DNA of 49,713 nucleotides from Verrucomicrobiia bacterium (GCA_031290985.1 JARLJW010000106.1:1-49713), one strand, 5' to 3'; counted from the stretch's first letter, positions 1 to 8,844 are shown. Numbers and translations: made by a program. The notes: generated by a model from the letters alone, not told the origin.

Positions 1-95
1 GCGTTGAGTAGTTGCAGATTGGTCATCCCGACGTTGCCGCGTTGGCGGGGCAGGCAATCGGCAATGCGTTGAAACTGGCTTTCGGTTAGTTCCAT
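1..95 (-). CDS. IS5-family transposase, N-terminal part (partial)
   Basis: Thirty-two codons of a DDE transposase are visible before the window edge; the catalytic residues lie outside it. The ATG at 95 is chosen because the family similarity starts there. The in-frame codons up to 146 are probably the terminal inverted-repeat region and not protein. The gene may still be active or may be a fragment. The restriction-enzyme remnant just upstream of it (200-796) shows that the region has been rearranged. Confidence 0.65.
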   Translation of the reverse strand, partial: MELTESQFQRIADCLPRQRGNVGMTNLQLLN

Positions 96-146
96 GCCGG
101 CAAGAATGCCCCAAATCCCGCGATTGTCAATTAGTGTTAACAGGCC
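1..146 (-). mobile_element. IS5-family insertion sequence, 5' end only (runs off the window)
   Basis: The minus strand encodes the N-terminus of an IS5-type (DUF4096-like) transposase. The ATG is at 93-95 and the peptide begins MELTESQFQRIADCLPRQRG, which resembles the usual start of this family (acidic-S-Q followed by a LLP-x-QRGN motif). The reading frame stays open upstream of the ATG to a stop at 147-149. The element's outer end is probably near 146, where the minus strand reads GGGCCTGTTAACACT, similar to IS5-group terminal repeats. The rest of the element lies outside the window, so completeness and target duplication cannot be judged. A perfect 10-bp hairpin abuts the end. Confidence 0.7.
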
Positions 147-147
147 C

Positions 148-171
148 TAGAGCATTTCCATAAATGCTCTA
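148..171. repeat. 10-bp perfect hairpin, dispersed repeat copy 1
   Basis: TAGAGCATTT at 148-157 and AAATGCTCTA at 162-171 pair perfectly around a 4-nt loop, and an A-run follows. A closely related sequence with the same A-run lies at 11047-11070, so this is a dispersed element and not simply part of the IS end. The A-run on the plus strand would read as a T-run on the minus strand, so it could act as a terminator in that direction. Confidence 0.6.
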
Positions 172-199
172 AAAAATTCAACTTCCAAGGCGCTGGCTA

Positions 200-796
200 A
201 AGTGAAACGGTGGCGGCCTTGACCGCTTGATAGTTTTTATCCAATTCCGGCTGGAGCAGGATCAACGCGGCGATGCGACGGGCCATGTGGGTGACTTCGC
301 GCGCCTCGTCCGGTGTGAGCGCGCGGCCCAACAATTCAAATTCACGATAGCTCAGCCACTTTTTGATGACCTGATATCCGCCAATGGTGTAGTCCCATAC
401 TTCCATCGGGATGTCTTTCCAGCAAGCGGACTCGTTCAGATAAACATCATGCGTCCCAGACCACGGGAGTTTGGCGTCTGAACCGGCAGGCAAGTTCGCG
501 CTGACAAGCTTGCCTTTGCCCGGCATCGTCACGCCGTTCTGGCCGGCGTGGCCCCAGCCGGCGGTCATTTTCAAATTTACTTCACCGGAACAATTCAATT
601 CTGCAATCGTTTTCAGTTCCGGACGCGGCTTACCTTTGGCGACACCGTCAACTGGTGTTTCCGTATTGAGCAGTGCAGCGATTTGCCTGCCCAATTTGGC
701 GGACGCAAGCAACACCTCGCGGGATTTGGGCAACGGCACACGCGGCCAGTCCTGCCGCAAGGCACCGGAATTGAGAGGGGCGGTTGAACTGGTCCC
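200..796 (-). pseudogene. C-terminal remnant of a type ISP restriction-modification enzyme
   Basis: About 199 residues resemble the C-terminal target-recognition region of large single-polypeptide type ISP (LlaBIII-like) restriction-methylation enzymes. The visible signatures are ALRQDWPRVPLP near the start, a YLNESACWKDIPMEVWDY stretch, and GGYQVIKKWLSYRE followed by GRALTPDEAREVTHMARRIA. A full enzyme would be over 1000 residues, with helicase, nuclease and methyltransferase domains upstream; here the similarity stops abruptly near 796. The open frame continues to 1015 only through low-complexity sequence (serine/proline-rich, then a chance hydrophobic run), which I do not regard as part of the gene. 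No start codon, promoter or partner gene is visible, so this is very likely a dead fragment. Confidence 0.7.
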
Positions 797-1015
797 GACT
801 AAGGGGCGAAAATAAGCGAGGAGGAGGAAGACGAAGAGGAAGATGAGGGTTGAATGCGGTCGGAATCTGTTGGTGCTGAGGTGTTTAAAAATCGAGGGCG
901 AGGGCGAGGACGAGAACGAGGACGAGGAGGATTGGGGCGGTCGGAATGAAGTCGGAATGAATCGGAATCTATTCGGAATGAAGGTTGATCGGGATGGGGG
1001 TAGAATGACGAGCAA
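797..1015. repeat. Low-complexity purine-rich tract
   Basis: The plus strand is dominated by GAGGAGGAAGACGAAG-like and GAGGGCGAGGACGAG-like runs and by repeated GGAATGAA/TCGGAAT motifs. It gives open frames in several phases only because it lacks T-rich stops. It marks the truncation edge of the restriction-enzyme remnant. Confidence 0.6.
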
Positions 1016-2141
1016 ATGACGAATGACGAAACCATAATGACTAATGAATGGGCGGCTGGTTCGGGTGGCAAGTTTCCTCGGAGCAGGCTGCTCCGGGAAC
1101 CCGCCGGCAAGATGCCTGCGCTACGGGGTACTGGCGTACAGCCACAGGGGGGCGGGAGTTGCTGCGCCCGGGAGTGCGGGCCGCACGGGCAGGCGCACTC
1201 CGGGGGCGGCGGAGCGCGGCCACCGTGCAAGGCCTTGGGTATCAAGGGTCGTTAGCCCTTGTTAGTCTTTGTTAGGCCTTAGAATTTTTTAAAAGTACTG
1301 GCGTACGGCCACCAGATGCCGGACGGGGTCCGTGCCGGACGGGCCATCAAATTAAGGTAAATTAAACCAAGTTAAACCATGAATGTGACGGGTGACAGAC
1401 AGGTGGCTAGGAATGAGTGAGAAACATGAAAAGCCATCCACATGTTGGCAGCATCGTTTTTCAGGCAAGAATGCTTCGGTGGCAGGCGAAAGCGATGTCG
1501 CCGCTGCGCTCTGCCACCGCAGTCCAAAACACGCTGGCGGTACTGGCGTACGGGTGCGAGCCGCACGGGCAACCGGGGGACGGGGGAAATGTGTCCATTT
1601 TGGGCCATCGGAAATTTGTGAAAAGACCAATGAAGTGCGTGCCGCACGGGCCATCAAATTAAACCAAATCAAACCTCATGAATTTACGATGCCGGTTTGG
1701 CGATTTACGAGCGGAGGGTCATGCCTGCCTGGGGCAGGGCCGGCCTCCTCTCTCCGGCTCTCTCCTCGCCGAGGAGAGAGGGCCTATATCAGGTCGCGGA
1801 TGGTCCGGACTGTCTCGAACCCGCGCAACCATCCGGACGGGAGCAGAGTCCGGGTTATCCGGCGAAATCCGCCGAAATCCGACCATAGCATTTTATAAAA
1901 TTATGGATATGGGAGATAGAAGTCAGAAGGAAGAATGCGAGCGGCATGGGCCAGCATATGGGACGTATCGGGTCCCTCCCTCCGGCGCGGACCCGTGCGC
2001 CAGCACGCCCCGAGGAACTGTCCATTGGCATGAATCTTTTGCAGCTTTTTCAAAGATTTCGCCCTTCTCTTTTCATGCCGGGCGCCTAGAATCCCATGCC
2101 TTTCGCATGGCTTGACAGATTGCTCTTTTCAACGACGGTTA
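1016..2141. other. Non-coding repeat-rich stretch
   Basis: I see no credible gene. The open frames overlap in several phases and encode arginine/proline/glycine-rich sequence. TACTGGCGTAC occurs at about 1126, 1298 and 1549, each followed by short palindromes around GCCGCACGGGC or GCCGGACGGGC. The phrase GGGCCATCAAATTAA occurs near 1342 and 1649. A palindromic CTCTCCTCGCCGAGGAGAG-type hairpin lies near 1760-1780. It reads as a graveyard of dispersed repeats. Confidence 0.55.
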
Positions 2142-2323
2142 AAATCTATTGAGGTTCGCGCAATACGGTGACGGGGCGCGGGCTTTAGCCCGCTTCAAGG
2201 TCCAAAGCGGCAGCACGCGTAAAACACCCGCGCGCTGGCATTTTGGACATGGAAGCGGCGTGAACGCCGCGCCCCGCTCGCGCCGCCGCCGGGTCACTGC
2301 AGGGTACGAGCCTCAATGGATTT
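2142..2323. mobile_element. MITE-like fold-back element, about 180 bp
   Basis: The ends form 13-bp terminal inverted repeats with one mismatch: AAATCTATTGAGG at 2142-2154 and CCTCAATGGATTT at 2311-2323. Inside are further inverted segments: GGGGCGCGGGC and GCGGGCTTTAGCCCGC on the left, GAAGCGGCGTGAACGCCGC and GCGCCCC on the right. There is no coding potential. It lies about 60 bp upstream of the first transketolase and may contribute its leader or promoter. Confidence 0.5.
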
Positions 2324-2386
2324 GAATTAAATTAAAAAATTAAAAATTAAGCAGTCACCTTAAACCTTTAAAAATCATAAAAATTT

Positions 2387-4471
2387 ATGGCCGCTGATAC
2401 TTCCGTGGTAAAACCCGTCGCCGCGCCGCCGCTCGCGGCGCTCAAACTGCAATCCAAGCTGGCGGCCACCCCCAAGGCCGCGCCCAAGTTTTCCGCGCGC
2501 GTGAAAAATGCCGCGGGCGCGGAGGTGGTCCTGGGCGACCCGCGCGCGACCCGCGCGCTCGTGGCGCTGATGGATGTCCACGCGGTCCTCGGCGGCGCGG
2601 CGTGTCACTGGGGCGGCCCGGCGGCCTTCGCGGAGATCATCGCCTGCATCCACGGCTTCCTGTTCGCCACGGCGGGGCGCGAATGGCATGAGGCCTACAA
2701 TTTCACCAACGACGCCGGGCATTGCGAGAACGGCATCTACGCCTTGCGCGCCAATTACGGGTTCGACGGCCTCACGCTGGATTCTTTGAAAGGTTTCCGC
2801 AGCATCAGCAGCAAGCTGACCGGCCACGGGGAATCGCATTTGAATCCCGAGGGCGTGCTGTTGAGCAACGGGCCGCTGGGCTCCACGTTGCCGCAGGCCC
2901 AGGGCCTCGCCATCGGCGACAAGGTGGCGCAGCGCGACCGCCTGACCTTCTGCGTGATCAGCGACGGCGCGAGCATGGAGGGCGAGGCCAAGGAAGCCTA
3001 CGCGGCCATCCCCGGCCTCGCGGCAAAGGGCCGGCTGAACCCGTTCGTGCTGGTCATCTCGGACAATGACACCAAGCTTTCCGGCCGCATCACGAAGGAC
3101 GCCTTCTCCATGCATGAGTCATTTGAGGCGATGTCGGCGCTGGGCTGGAATGTCATTCATGTGCCGCACGGGAACGATTTGCAGGAAGTCTACCTGGCCA
3201 TCGAACGCGCCATCGCGGCGGCCAAGGCGGACTCCAGCCAGCCGGTGTGCGTGATCTGCAAGACGGTGAAGGGCTACGGCATCAAGGCCACGGAGGAAAG
3301 CGCCTCCGGCGGCCACGGCTTCCCGCTCGCCAACGGCGAGAAGATCGTCGATTGGATGACCGAGCTGTTCAAGCACGACACGGTGCCGGCGGAATTGCTG
3401 ACCTGGGCGCAGGGTTTGCGTGCGGACTGGGAAAAATCCGAGGCGGCCAAGAAGGCCAAGGCTTTGGCCGACGCCACGCTGGGCACCCACACACCGGCCA
3501 AGCCGAAGACCGACAAGGTGCAATCCGGCCTGGCCCGCGCGGCGGTGCGCGCGGCGACGGAAGGGCTGCCGGTCTTTTCCGTTTCGGCGGATGTGCAGGG
3601 TTCCACGGGCATCAGCCTGTTTCAAAAAAGTTTTCCGGAACGGTTCATCGAGGTGGGCATCGCCGAAGCGAACATGATCAGCACGGGCGCGGGGTTGTCC
3701 AAGTCCGGGTTCATCCCCATCGTGGACACCTTCGGCCAGTTCGGCGTGACGAAGGGCAACCTGCCGCTCACCATGGCCGCGCTCTCGCAGGCGCCGGTGA
3801 TCGCGATGTTCTCGCACGTGGGCTTTCAGGATGCGGCGGACGGCGCAAGCCACCAGGCGACGACGTATTTCGCCGCCACGAGCGCCATCCCGCACACCAT
3901 CATCATCGCGCCGAGCTGCGCGGACGAGGCGGAGTCGCTGATGTACCAGGCGATCAAGCAGTTCGCGGCGGATCGCGCGGCGGGCAAGGACGGCAACAGC
4001 TATCTGTTCTTCGTCGGCCGCGAGAATTATCCGCTGACGTGGATCGAGGGCGCGCAATATCCGTGGGGCAAGGCGCAGGTCTTGTCCACCGGCACGGACG
4101 TCGTCCTCATCGGCTGCGGCGTGCTGGTGAACAAGGCCATCGAGGCCGGCAAGCTGCTGGCGGCGAAGGGCGTGCAGGCCACGGTCATCAGCAACCCGTT
4201 CGTGAACCAGGTGGACCTCGCCGGCATCGGCGACGCGGTGAAAGCCTGCGGCGGCAAAGTGGTGACCATCGAGGATCACCAGGTCCTCGGCGGCATGGGC
4301 GCGCAGGTGTCCCATGCGCTCTCGAACGCCGGCATCCCGCACGTGATGAAATCGCTGGGCATCCACAATGAATTCGGCCAGAGTGCCTACATGGCGGAGG
4401 AGCTGTACGTGAAGCATGGCCTGACCGCGCCGAAGATGGCCGAGGCGGCTTTGGCGTTGCTCGGCAAATGA
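2387..4471 (+). CDS. Transketolase, divergent long form
   Basis: A thiamine-diphosphate enzyme of 694 residues expected to transfer two-carbon ketol units in the non-oxidative pentose phosphate pathway. An Ala/Lys-rich N-terminal extension (about 45 residues) precedes the TPP domain. GHGESH at 146-151 and SDGASMEGE at 192-200 replace the usual GHPE and GDG(x)E forms, and the metal-site end is SDND at 225-228 in place of the typical D-N-x form. The pyrimidine-binding domain follows (IAEANM near 424), then the C-terminal domain. Divergence at the cofactor motif suggests a separate subfamily with possibly different substrate preference. The ATG at 2387 follows an AT-rich leader. A second, canonical transketolase lies 880 bp downstream on the same strand. 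Confidence 0.85.
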   Translation: MAADTSVVKPVAAPPLAALKLQSKLAATPKAAPKFSARVKNAAGAEVVLGDPRATRALVALMDVHAVLGGAACHWGGPAAFAEIIACIHGFLFATAGREWHEAYNFTNDAGHCENGIYALRANYGFDGLTLDSLKGFRSISSKLTGHGESHLNPEGVLLSNGPLGSTLPQAQGLAIGDKVAQRDRLTFCVISDGASMEGEAKEAYAAIPGLAAKGRLNPFVLVISDNDTKLSGRITKDAFSMHESFEAMSALGWNVIHVPHGNDLQEVYLAIERAIAAAKADSSQPVCVICKTVKGYGIKATEESASGGHGFPLANGEKIVDWMTELFKHDTVPAELLTWAQGLRADWEKSEAAKKAKALADATLGTHTPAKPKTDKVQSGLARAAVRAATEGLPVFSVSADVQGSTGISLFQKSFPERFIEVGIAEANMISTGAGLSKSGFIPIVDTFGQFGVTKGNLPLTMAALSQAPVIAMFSHVGFQDAADGASHQATTYFAATSAIPHTIIIAPSCADEAESLMYQAIKQFAADRAAGKDGNSYLFFVGRENYPLTWIEGAQYPWGKAQVLSTGTDVVLIGCGVLVNKAIEAGKLLAAKGVQATVISNPFVNQVDLAGIGDAVKACGGKVVTIEDHQVLGGMGAQVSHALSNAGIPHVMKSLGIHNEFGQSAYMAEELYVKHGLTAPKMAEAALALLGK

Positions 4472-4508
4472 GATGCGGATGTCGCCACGCGGTTGCTGAT
4501 CTTAATTT

Positions 4509-5156
4509 ATGAAAAAACTCATTCCCTGGTTGGTGGCCGTGGTGGCGCTGGGTGCCGCCGGTTATTCCTTCAACGAAACCAAGCAGGCGAACACGGCGGC
4601 CGCCGCGCTCCAGCAACAGGTGGCCGACCTGCAAACGGTGAAGGCGGAGAATGAAACGTTGAAGGCCGCCCAGGTTTCCACCAGCGAACTGGAACGCCTG
4701 CGGCAGGACAGTCACGAGGTGCTGAAATTGCGCAACGAAGTCCAGCAATTGCACACCGAGCAGACCGCGTTGAAATCCGCCGCCCAAACCGCCCAGAACA
4801 GTTATCAAGCAGCGCAGGCCCAGGCGCAGGCGGCGCAACTGCAGGCCCAAGCGGCCCAGGCGCAACTGCAAACGGCCCGGCAGGCGGCACCACCACCGGC
4901 GGTGGCACCGGCACCGCCGATGTCACCCGAGACCATGATGAACCAGTGCATCAACAACCTACGCCAGATTGACGCGGCCAAAAACCAGTGGGCCCTGGAA
5001 AATGGCAAGACCAGCGCGGCCACACCGAAGGAAGAGGACCTCGCTCCCTATCTGAAGGGGAACGTGGTCCCGACCTGCCCGGCCGGCGGCGTATATACGC
5101 TCAACGCCCTGGACAAGTCCCCCACGTGCTCCATCGAAGGCCATGTGCTGCCCTGA
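4509..5156 (+). CDS. Membrane-anchored coiled-coil protein with pseudopilin-like C-terminus
   Basis: A 215-residue protein with three parts: an N-terminal membrane anchor (about residues 5-18), a long Ala/Gln-rich coiled coil (about 25-130), and a compact C-terminal domain starting at MMNQCINNLRQIDAAKNQWA. That domain resembles the C-terminal part of type II/IV pseudopilins found in Verrucomicrobia and Planctomycetes, with paired cysteines in CPAGG and PTCSIEGH. There is no prepilin cleavage motif, so it is not an ordinary pilin. It lies between the two transketolases, 37 bp after the first. A paralogue with the same architecture is at 25059-25679. Function is unknown; a cell-envelope scaffold is only a guess. 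Confidence 0.75.
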   Translation: MKKLIPWLVAVVALGAAGYSFNETKQANTAAAALQQQVADLQTVKAENETLKAAQVSTSELERLRQDSHEVLKLRNEVQQLHTEQTALKSAAQTAQNSYQAAQAQAQAAQLQAQAAQAQLQTARQAAPPPAVAPAPPMSPETMMNQCINNLRQIDAAKNQWALENGKTSAATPKEEDLAPYLKGNVVPTCPAGGVYTLNALDKSPTCSIEGHVLP

Positions 5157-5166
5157 CACATTCCCC

Positions 5167-5237
5167 GTTTGGAGTTCCGCCTTTAGGCGGCCCGGGTGGA
5201 TGAAGGCGCCGAACCGCCTGAAGGCGGAACTCCAAAC
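5167..5237. repeat. Long fold-back repeat between pilin-like gene and second transketolase
   Basis: Two 24-bp arms (5167-5190 and 5214-5237) are inverted complements with one mismatch. Each contains a smaller GCCTTTAGGC/GCCTGAAGGC palindrome and begins or ends with GTTTGGAG/CTCCAAAC. The 23-bp centre is unrelated. It opens a spurious upstream extension of the transketolase frame. It could act as a transcription attenuator or RNA-processing hairpin, but lacks a clear T-run. Confidence 0.65.
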
Positions 5238-5351
5238 CCGGCGTCAAGGTTCGTCGGCGGCCGTGTCAGGTTGCGCCCCAAAGCGCATCTCACCAGATTT
5301 CAGCCTTGGCTTTGGTGTTGCGGGTGGGCTAACCTCTGCGTTCTTAATTTT

Positions 5352-7184
5352 ATGATTGAAACGGACATTGAACTGTTGAAAGGGATTGCCAACCAATTGC
5401 GCATCCACTCCATCGAGGCCACCACCGCGGCGGGCAGCGGCCATCCGACCTCGTGCTGCTCGGCGGCGGATGTCGTGGCGGCGCTGTTTTTCGGTCATAT
5501 GAAGTATGACGCGAAGAACCCGCACTACTACAACAACGACCGCTTCATCCTCTCCAAGGGCCACGCCGCGCCGCTGCTCTACGCCGCGTGGGCCGAAAAC
5601 GGTTTCATCCCGATCCCCGAACTGGTGAAGCTCCGCCAGTACGGCAACGACCTCGAAGGTCATCCGACGCCGCGCCTCGCCTTCGCCGATGTGGCGACGG
5701 GTTCGCTCGGCCAGGGCCTCGGCGTGGGCGTGGGCATGGCGCTCGCCGCCCGCCAGGACAAGCTCGATTACAACACCTACGTTTTGATGGGCGACGGCGA
5801 GATCGCCGAAGGCGCCGTCTGGGAAGCCGCCAACCTCGCGGGCTTCTACAAGCTCAGCAACCTCATCGCCATCGTCGACGCCAACCGCCTCGGCCAGAGC
5901 CAGGCGACGATGTTCGGCCACGACATCACGGTTTATGTGAAGCGCTTCGAAGCCTTCGGCTGGCGCGTCGAGACCCTCGAAGACGGCCACGACCTGGAAG
6001 AAATTCTCGAAGTCCTCAGCGGCGTGGGCCTCGATGAACGGCCGCTCGCGATCATCGCCAAGACGTACAAGGGCGCGGGCGTGTCCTTCATCCAGGACAA
6101 GGACGGCTGGCACGGCAAGCCCTTGAACAAGGAAGAGGCCGCCGCCGCCATCGCCGAACTCTCTCCCAGCGCCAAGTCCGGCCTTGGCGTGACCATCGCC
6201 GCCCCGACCGCCCTGCCCGCTCCGAATCTCGCGGCCCCCGCCGGCTACCCGGCCATCAGCCACACGCTCGGCGAACAGATCGCCACCCGCGAAGCCTACG
6301 GCACCGCCCTCGTCCGCCTCGGCGGCGCGGATCCGCGCATCGTCGCCATGGACGGCGACACGAAAAATTCCACCTACGCGGAAAAATTCTTCAAGGCGTT
6401 CCCGCACCGTTTCACCGAATGCTTCATCGCGGAGCAGAACCTCGTGGCCGTGGCCGTCGGGTTTTCCACGCGCGGCCATGTGCCGTTCGCCTCGACGTTC
6501 GCGACGTTCTTCACCCGCGCGGCGGACCAGATCCGCGTCGCCGGCATCTCGCAGTCGAACATCAAGCTGGTCGGCTCGCACGTGGGCATCAGCATCGGCG
6601 AGGACGGCCCGTCGCAGATGGCGCTGGAAGACCTCGCGCTGATGCGCGCCATCGTCGGCAGCACGGTGCTGTACCCGGCGGAAGCGGTTGCCACGGAAAA
6701 ATTGCTCGAACAGATGGCGTCGCACAAGGGCCTCTGCTTCCTGCGCACCTCGCGCCCGAAGACGCCGGTCATTTACGGCAACGATGAACAATTCCCCATC
6801 GGCGGCGCGAAGGTTCTGCGCACGGGCGACAAGGTCACCGTCGTCGGCGCCGGCGTCACGCTGTTCGAGGCCCTGAAGGCCGCGGACTCGTTGAAGGCCG
6901 AAGGCATCAACATCACGGTCATCGACGCCTACAGCATCAAGCCGCTCGGCAAAAAGGAGATTCTCGCCGCCGCCAAGAAGACCGGCAACACGGTCATCAC
7001 GGTGGAAGATCATTATGCCGAAGGCGGCCTTGGCGACGCGGTCGCGGGCGAATTGAGCAGCGAAGGCATCAAGGTGCACAAGCTGGCCGTCAACGGCATC
7101 CCCCGCTCCGGCCACGCGGCGGAACTGATGGCCGCGTTCGGCATCGACGCCGCGGCGATCATCAAGAAGGTCAAATCGCTGTAG
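5352..7184 (+). CDS. tkt: Transketolase
   Basis: A canonical transketolase of 611 residues, the size of the short bacterial/animal-like forms. It interconverts pentose, triose, hexose and tetrose phosphates using thiamine diphosphate. Visible features are SKGHAAPLLYA near residue 63, EGHPTP near 101, the TPP motif GDGEIAEG at about 144 with VDANRLGQS downstream, the pyrimidine-domain glutamate in FIAEQNL near 358, and a C-terminal transketolase domain with VEDHYAEGG. The frame is open from 5196, but that extension runs through the fold-back repeat and has no family similarity; the ATG at 5352 begins MIETDIELLKGIANQLRIHS, the expected N-terminus. A terminator follows the stop. Confidence 0.93.
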   Translation: MIETDIELLKGIANQLRIHSIEATTAAGSGHPTSCCSAADVVAALFFGHMKYDAKNPHYYNNDRFILSKGHAAPLLYAAWAENGFIPIPELVKLRQYGNDLEGHPTPRLAFADVATGSLGQGLGVGVGMALAARQDKLDYNTYVLMGDGEIAEGAVWEAANLAGFYKLSNLIAIVDANRLGQSQATMFGHDITVYVKRFEAFGWRVETLEDGHDLEEILEVLSGVGLDERPLAIIAKTYKGAGVSFIQDKDGWHGKPLNKEEAAAAIAELSPSAKSGLGVTIAAPTALPAPNLAAPAGYPAISHTLGEQIATREAYGTALVRLGGADPRIVAMDGDTKNSTYAEKFFKAFPHRFTECFIAEQNLVAVAVGFSTRGHVPFASTFATFFTRAADQIRVAGISQSNIKLVGSHVGISIGEDGPSQMALEDLALMRAIVGSTVLYPAEAVATEKLLEQMASHKGLCFLRTSRPKTPVIYGNDEQFPIGGAKVLRTGDKVTVVGAGVTLFEALKAADSLKAEGINITVIDAYSIKPLGKKEILAAAKKTGNTVITVEDHYAEGGLGDAVAGELSSEGIKVHKLAVNGIPRSGHAAELMAAFGIDAAAIIKKVKSL

Positions 7185-7204
7185 GCGGAAAAAGATTAAA
7201 TTAG

Positions 7205-7254
7205 GAAAGCAGGAGTTTGGGAACTTGTTTCCAGCTCCTGCTTTCTTGTTTCTG
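7205..7254 (+). terminator. Intrinsic terminator after tkt
   Basis: GAAAGCAGGAG (7205-7215) pairs with CTCCTGCTTTC (7235-7245) as a perfect 11-bp stem with a 19-nt loop, and a T-rich stretch follows. It lies 20 bp after the transketolase stop. Confidence 0.7.
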
Positions 7255-7325
7255 CAAGCTTCAACGTTTGGTGGCCCGACAATTAATCTTTTCTTCCGCC
7301 GCCAGATAGGCTTAAAGTTTTGCGC

Positions 7326-8183
7326 ATGGGCGAAAAGCAACCTCAGCACGTCATCTGTCGATGCCAGCATTGCAACGGAGGAATTGAGTTTGATGCCACC
7401 GGTTTGGACAAGGCTGGAACACTCTCCACGGAATGTCCCCACTGTAAATTGGAAACCCCGCTTTACGTGCCACCGCCGGCGGTCATGCCGGAAAAATCGC
7501 AAAAAACTTCCCTGCGGCAAAAGCTGGCTTCACCCAAAACGGTCATTATTCTATGGATTGCATCCGCCATTTTGCTTGTAGCAGCTTTGTCAATCTCCGG
7601 TGATTCAAAATTTTCCAACCCCGTTGGCCTCGCGGCTGTTGGCTGTCTGATTGCGGCCGTGATTGCGACGGGCAACTATCGGTCTCAAAAAAACCGGCTG
7701 AACTCGCCGAAGCCGAATTATATTTGCACGCATTGCGGCACTTTGTTGACCTGGCTTTCAAAAACTCCGCCCGGCAAAGATGATCTTTGTTCGGAATGCC
7801 GGACAAATTCTGTTGTCCCATTGGGGACGCCGCGGGGACAGGAATTATTTGCGACCTACCACGGAAAGGTTACCGCCCGGGAACGGGTTGAAATCGGCGA
7901 TGAAGCCACCCGGAAATTGCTTCGCACGCTCGAGCCATTCCCCGCCAGCGGCAGCATCGCGAACGAACTGGAAAAACTCGCCGCCTTGGTAAAAATTGGC
8001 GCCCTGACCACAGATGACTGGCAGCGTGCAAAAAACCTCTACCTGGGACAACCTGAGGGTAAAAACCGGCAACATGCGCTGGCGAGAATACGGGAGCTGC
8101 ACGATTTGCAACAGTCTGGAGCCGTAAGCGAATCCGAGTTTAACGCAGTTAAATGGGATATTCTCTCGCGGGGCGTGGTCTGA
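7326..8183 (+). CDS. Zinc-ribbon, two-TM protein with SHOCT-like C-terminus
   Basis: A protein of 285 residues. Two CxxC pairs near the N-terminus (CQHC and CPHC) form a likely zinc ribbon. Two hydrophobic segments follow (about 75-92 and 98-115), then a second ribbon (CTHC and CSEC, about 138-160), then a helical region. The C-terminal part carries two short SHOCT-like segments: LEKLAALVKIGALTTDDWQR and LHDLQQSGAVSESEFNAVKW. The ribbons and C-terminus are probably cytoplasmic. The ATG at 7326 is preferred over a TTG two codons upstream. The gene sits alone between a terminator and yqgE. No function can be named beyond a membrane-associated zinc protein. Confidence 0.7.
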   Translation: MGEKQPQHVICRCQHCNGGIEFDATGLDKAGTLSTECPHCKLETPLYVPPPAVMPEKSQKTSLRQKLASPKTVIILWIASAILLVAALSISGDSKFSNPVGLAAVGCLIAAVIATGNYRSQKNRLNSPKPNYICTHCGTLLTWLSKTPPGKDDLCSECRTNSVVPLGTPRGQELFATYHGKVTARERVEIGDEATRKLLRTLEPFPASGSIANELEKLAALVKIGALTTDDWQRAKNLYLGQPEGKNRQHALARIRELHDLQQSGAVSESEFNAVKWDILSRGVV

Positions 8184-8280
8184 TCGCTGATTCTTTTCAC
8201 CCGGGGTAATTCCCCTTTTGGGGTTGCCACCACTTTTATTTTTTGCCAGCGGGCCGGAGATGGTGCAAATTATCGTAGCG

Positions 8281-8844
8281 ATGGGCGAGAAAGCGAAATT
8301 TATGCAAGGTCAGTTGCTCCTCGACAGCGGGCAGCTCGGCGGGTCATTTTTTCAACGCACCGTCGTCCTCGTCTGCCAGCACAACGGCGAAGGCGCCTTC
8401 GGCCTCGTCCTCAACCGCGCGCTCGGCAAGACCGCCGGCGAATTGATCATCGCGGACCTGCCCGACCTGCTCAAGGAATCGCCGCTCTACCTCGGCGGCC
8501 CCGTGCAACCCAGCGCGCTCAGCTATCTGCACACGGACAGCTTCATCCCCGAGGCCGACGTCCTGCCCAACCTCGCGCTCGGCCATTCCCTCGACGACCT
8601 GCTGGAGATCGGCGAATCATTTTCCGCCACCAAGAAAGTGCGGCTGTTCGCCGGCTACGCCGGCTGGAGCGCCGGCCAGTTGGAAGGCGAGATGAAGCGC
8701 AAGGCGTGGCTCACCCATCCCGCGTCCATCGAACTTGTCTTTGAAACGCCGCCCGAACTGCTCTGGCGAAAGGTGTTCGATTTCAAGGGCGGCTGGAAAA
8801 ACCGGCTGCTCGGCCAGATGCCGGAAGACCTGTCACACAACTAA
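8281..8844 (+). CDS. YqgE/AlgH family protein (UPF0301)
   Basis: A 187-residue protein matching the small YqgE/AlgH family. Its hallmarks are visible: GQLLLDSGQLGGSFFQRTVV, then NGEGAFGLVLNR, then LYLGGPVQPSALSYLH, then the GYAGWSAGQLEGE motif. Biochemical function is unresolved in the family; AlgH has been linked genetically to alginate regulation in Pseudomonas. The frame is open from 8218, but similarity starts near MGEKAKFMQGQ, so the ATG at 8281 is chosen (8302 is an alternative). It is convergent with manA, 11 bp away. Confidence 0.87.
   Translation: MGEKAKFMQGQLLLDSGQLGGSFFQRTVVLVCQHNGEGAFGLVLNRALGKTAGELIIADLPDLLKESPLYLGGPVQPSALSYLHTDSFIPEADVLPNLALGHSLDDLLEIGESFSATKKVRLFAGYAGWSAGQLEGEMKRKAWLTHPASIELVFETPPELLWRKVFDFKGGWKNRLLGQMPEDLSHN

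Noticed and set aside
797..1015. Coding N-terminus with signal/TM segment for the restriction-enzyme remnant
   Set aside because: The sequence is low-complexity and phase-independent; similarity to the enzyme begins only at 796.
2113..2146. TTGACA and TAAAAT as a sigma-70 promoter
   Set aside because: The spacing is about 22 bp, too long for a normal promoter, and the -10 overlaps the MITE end.
3119..4417. 432-codon minus-strand open frame
   Set aside because: It lies opposite the first transketolase and has shadow composition.
5244..7520. 758-codon open frame on the minus strand
   Set aside because: It is a codon-bias shadow of the transketolase gene; the sequence is Arg/Asp/His/Gly-rich with no family features.
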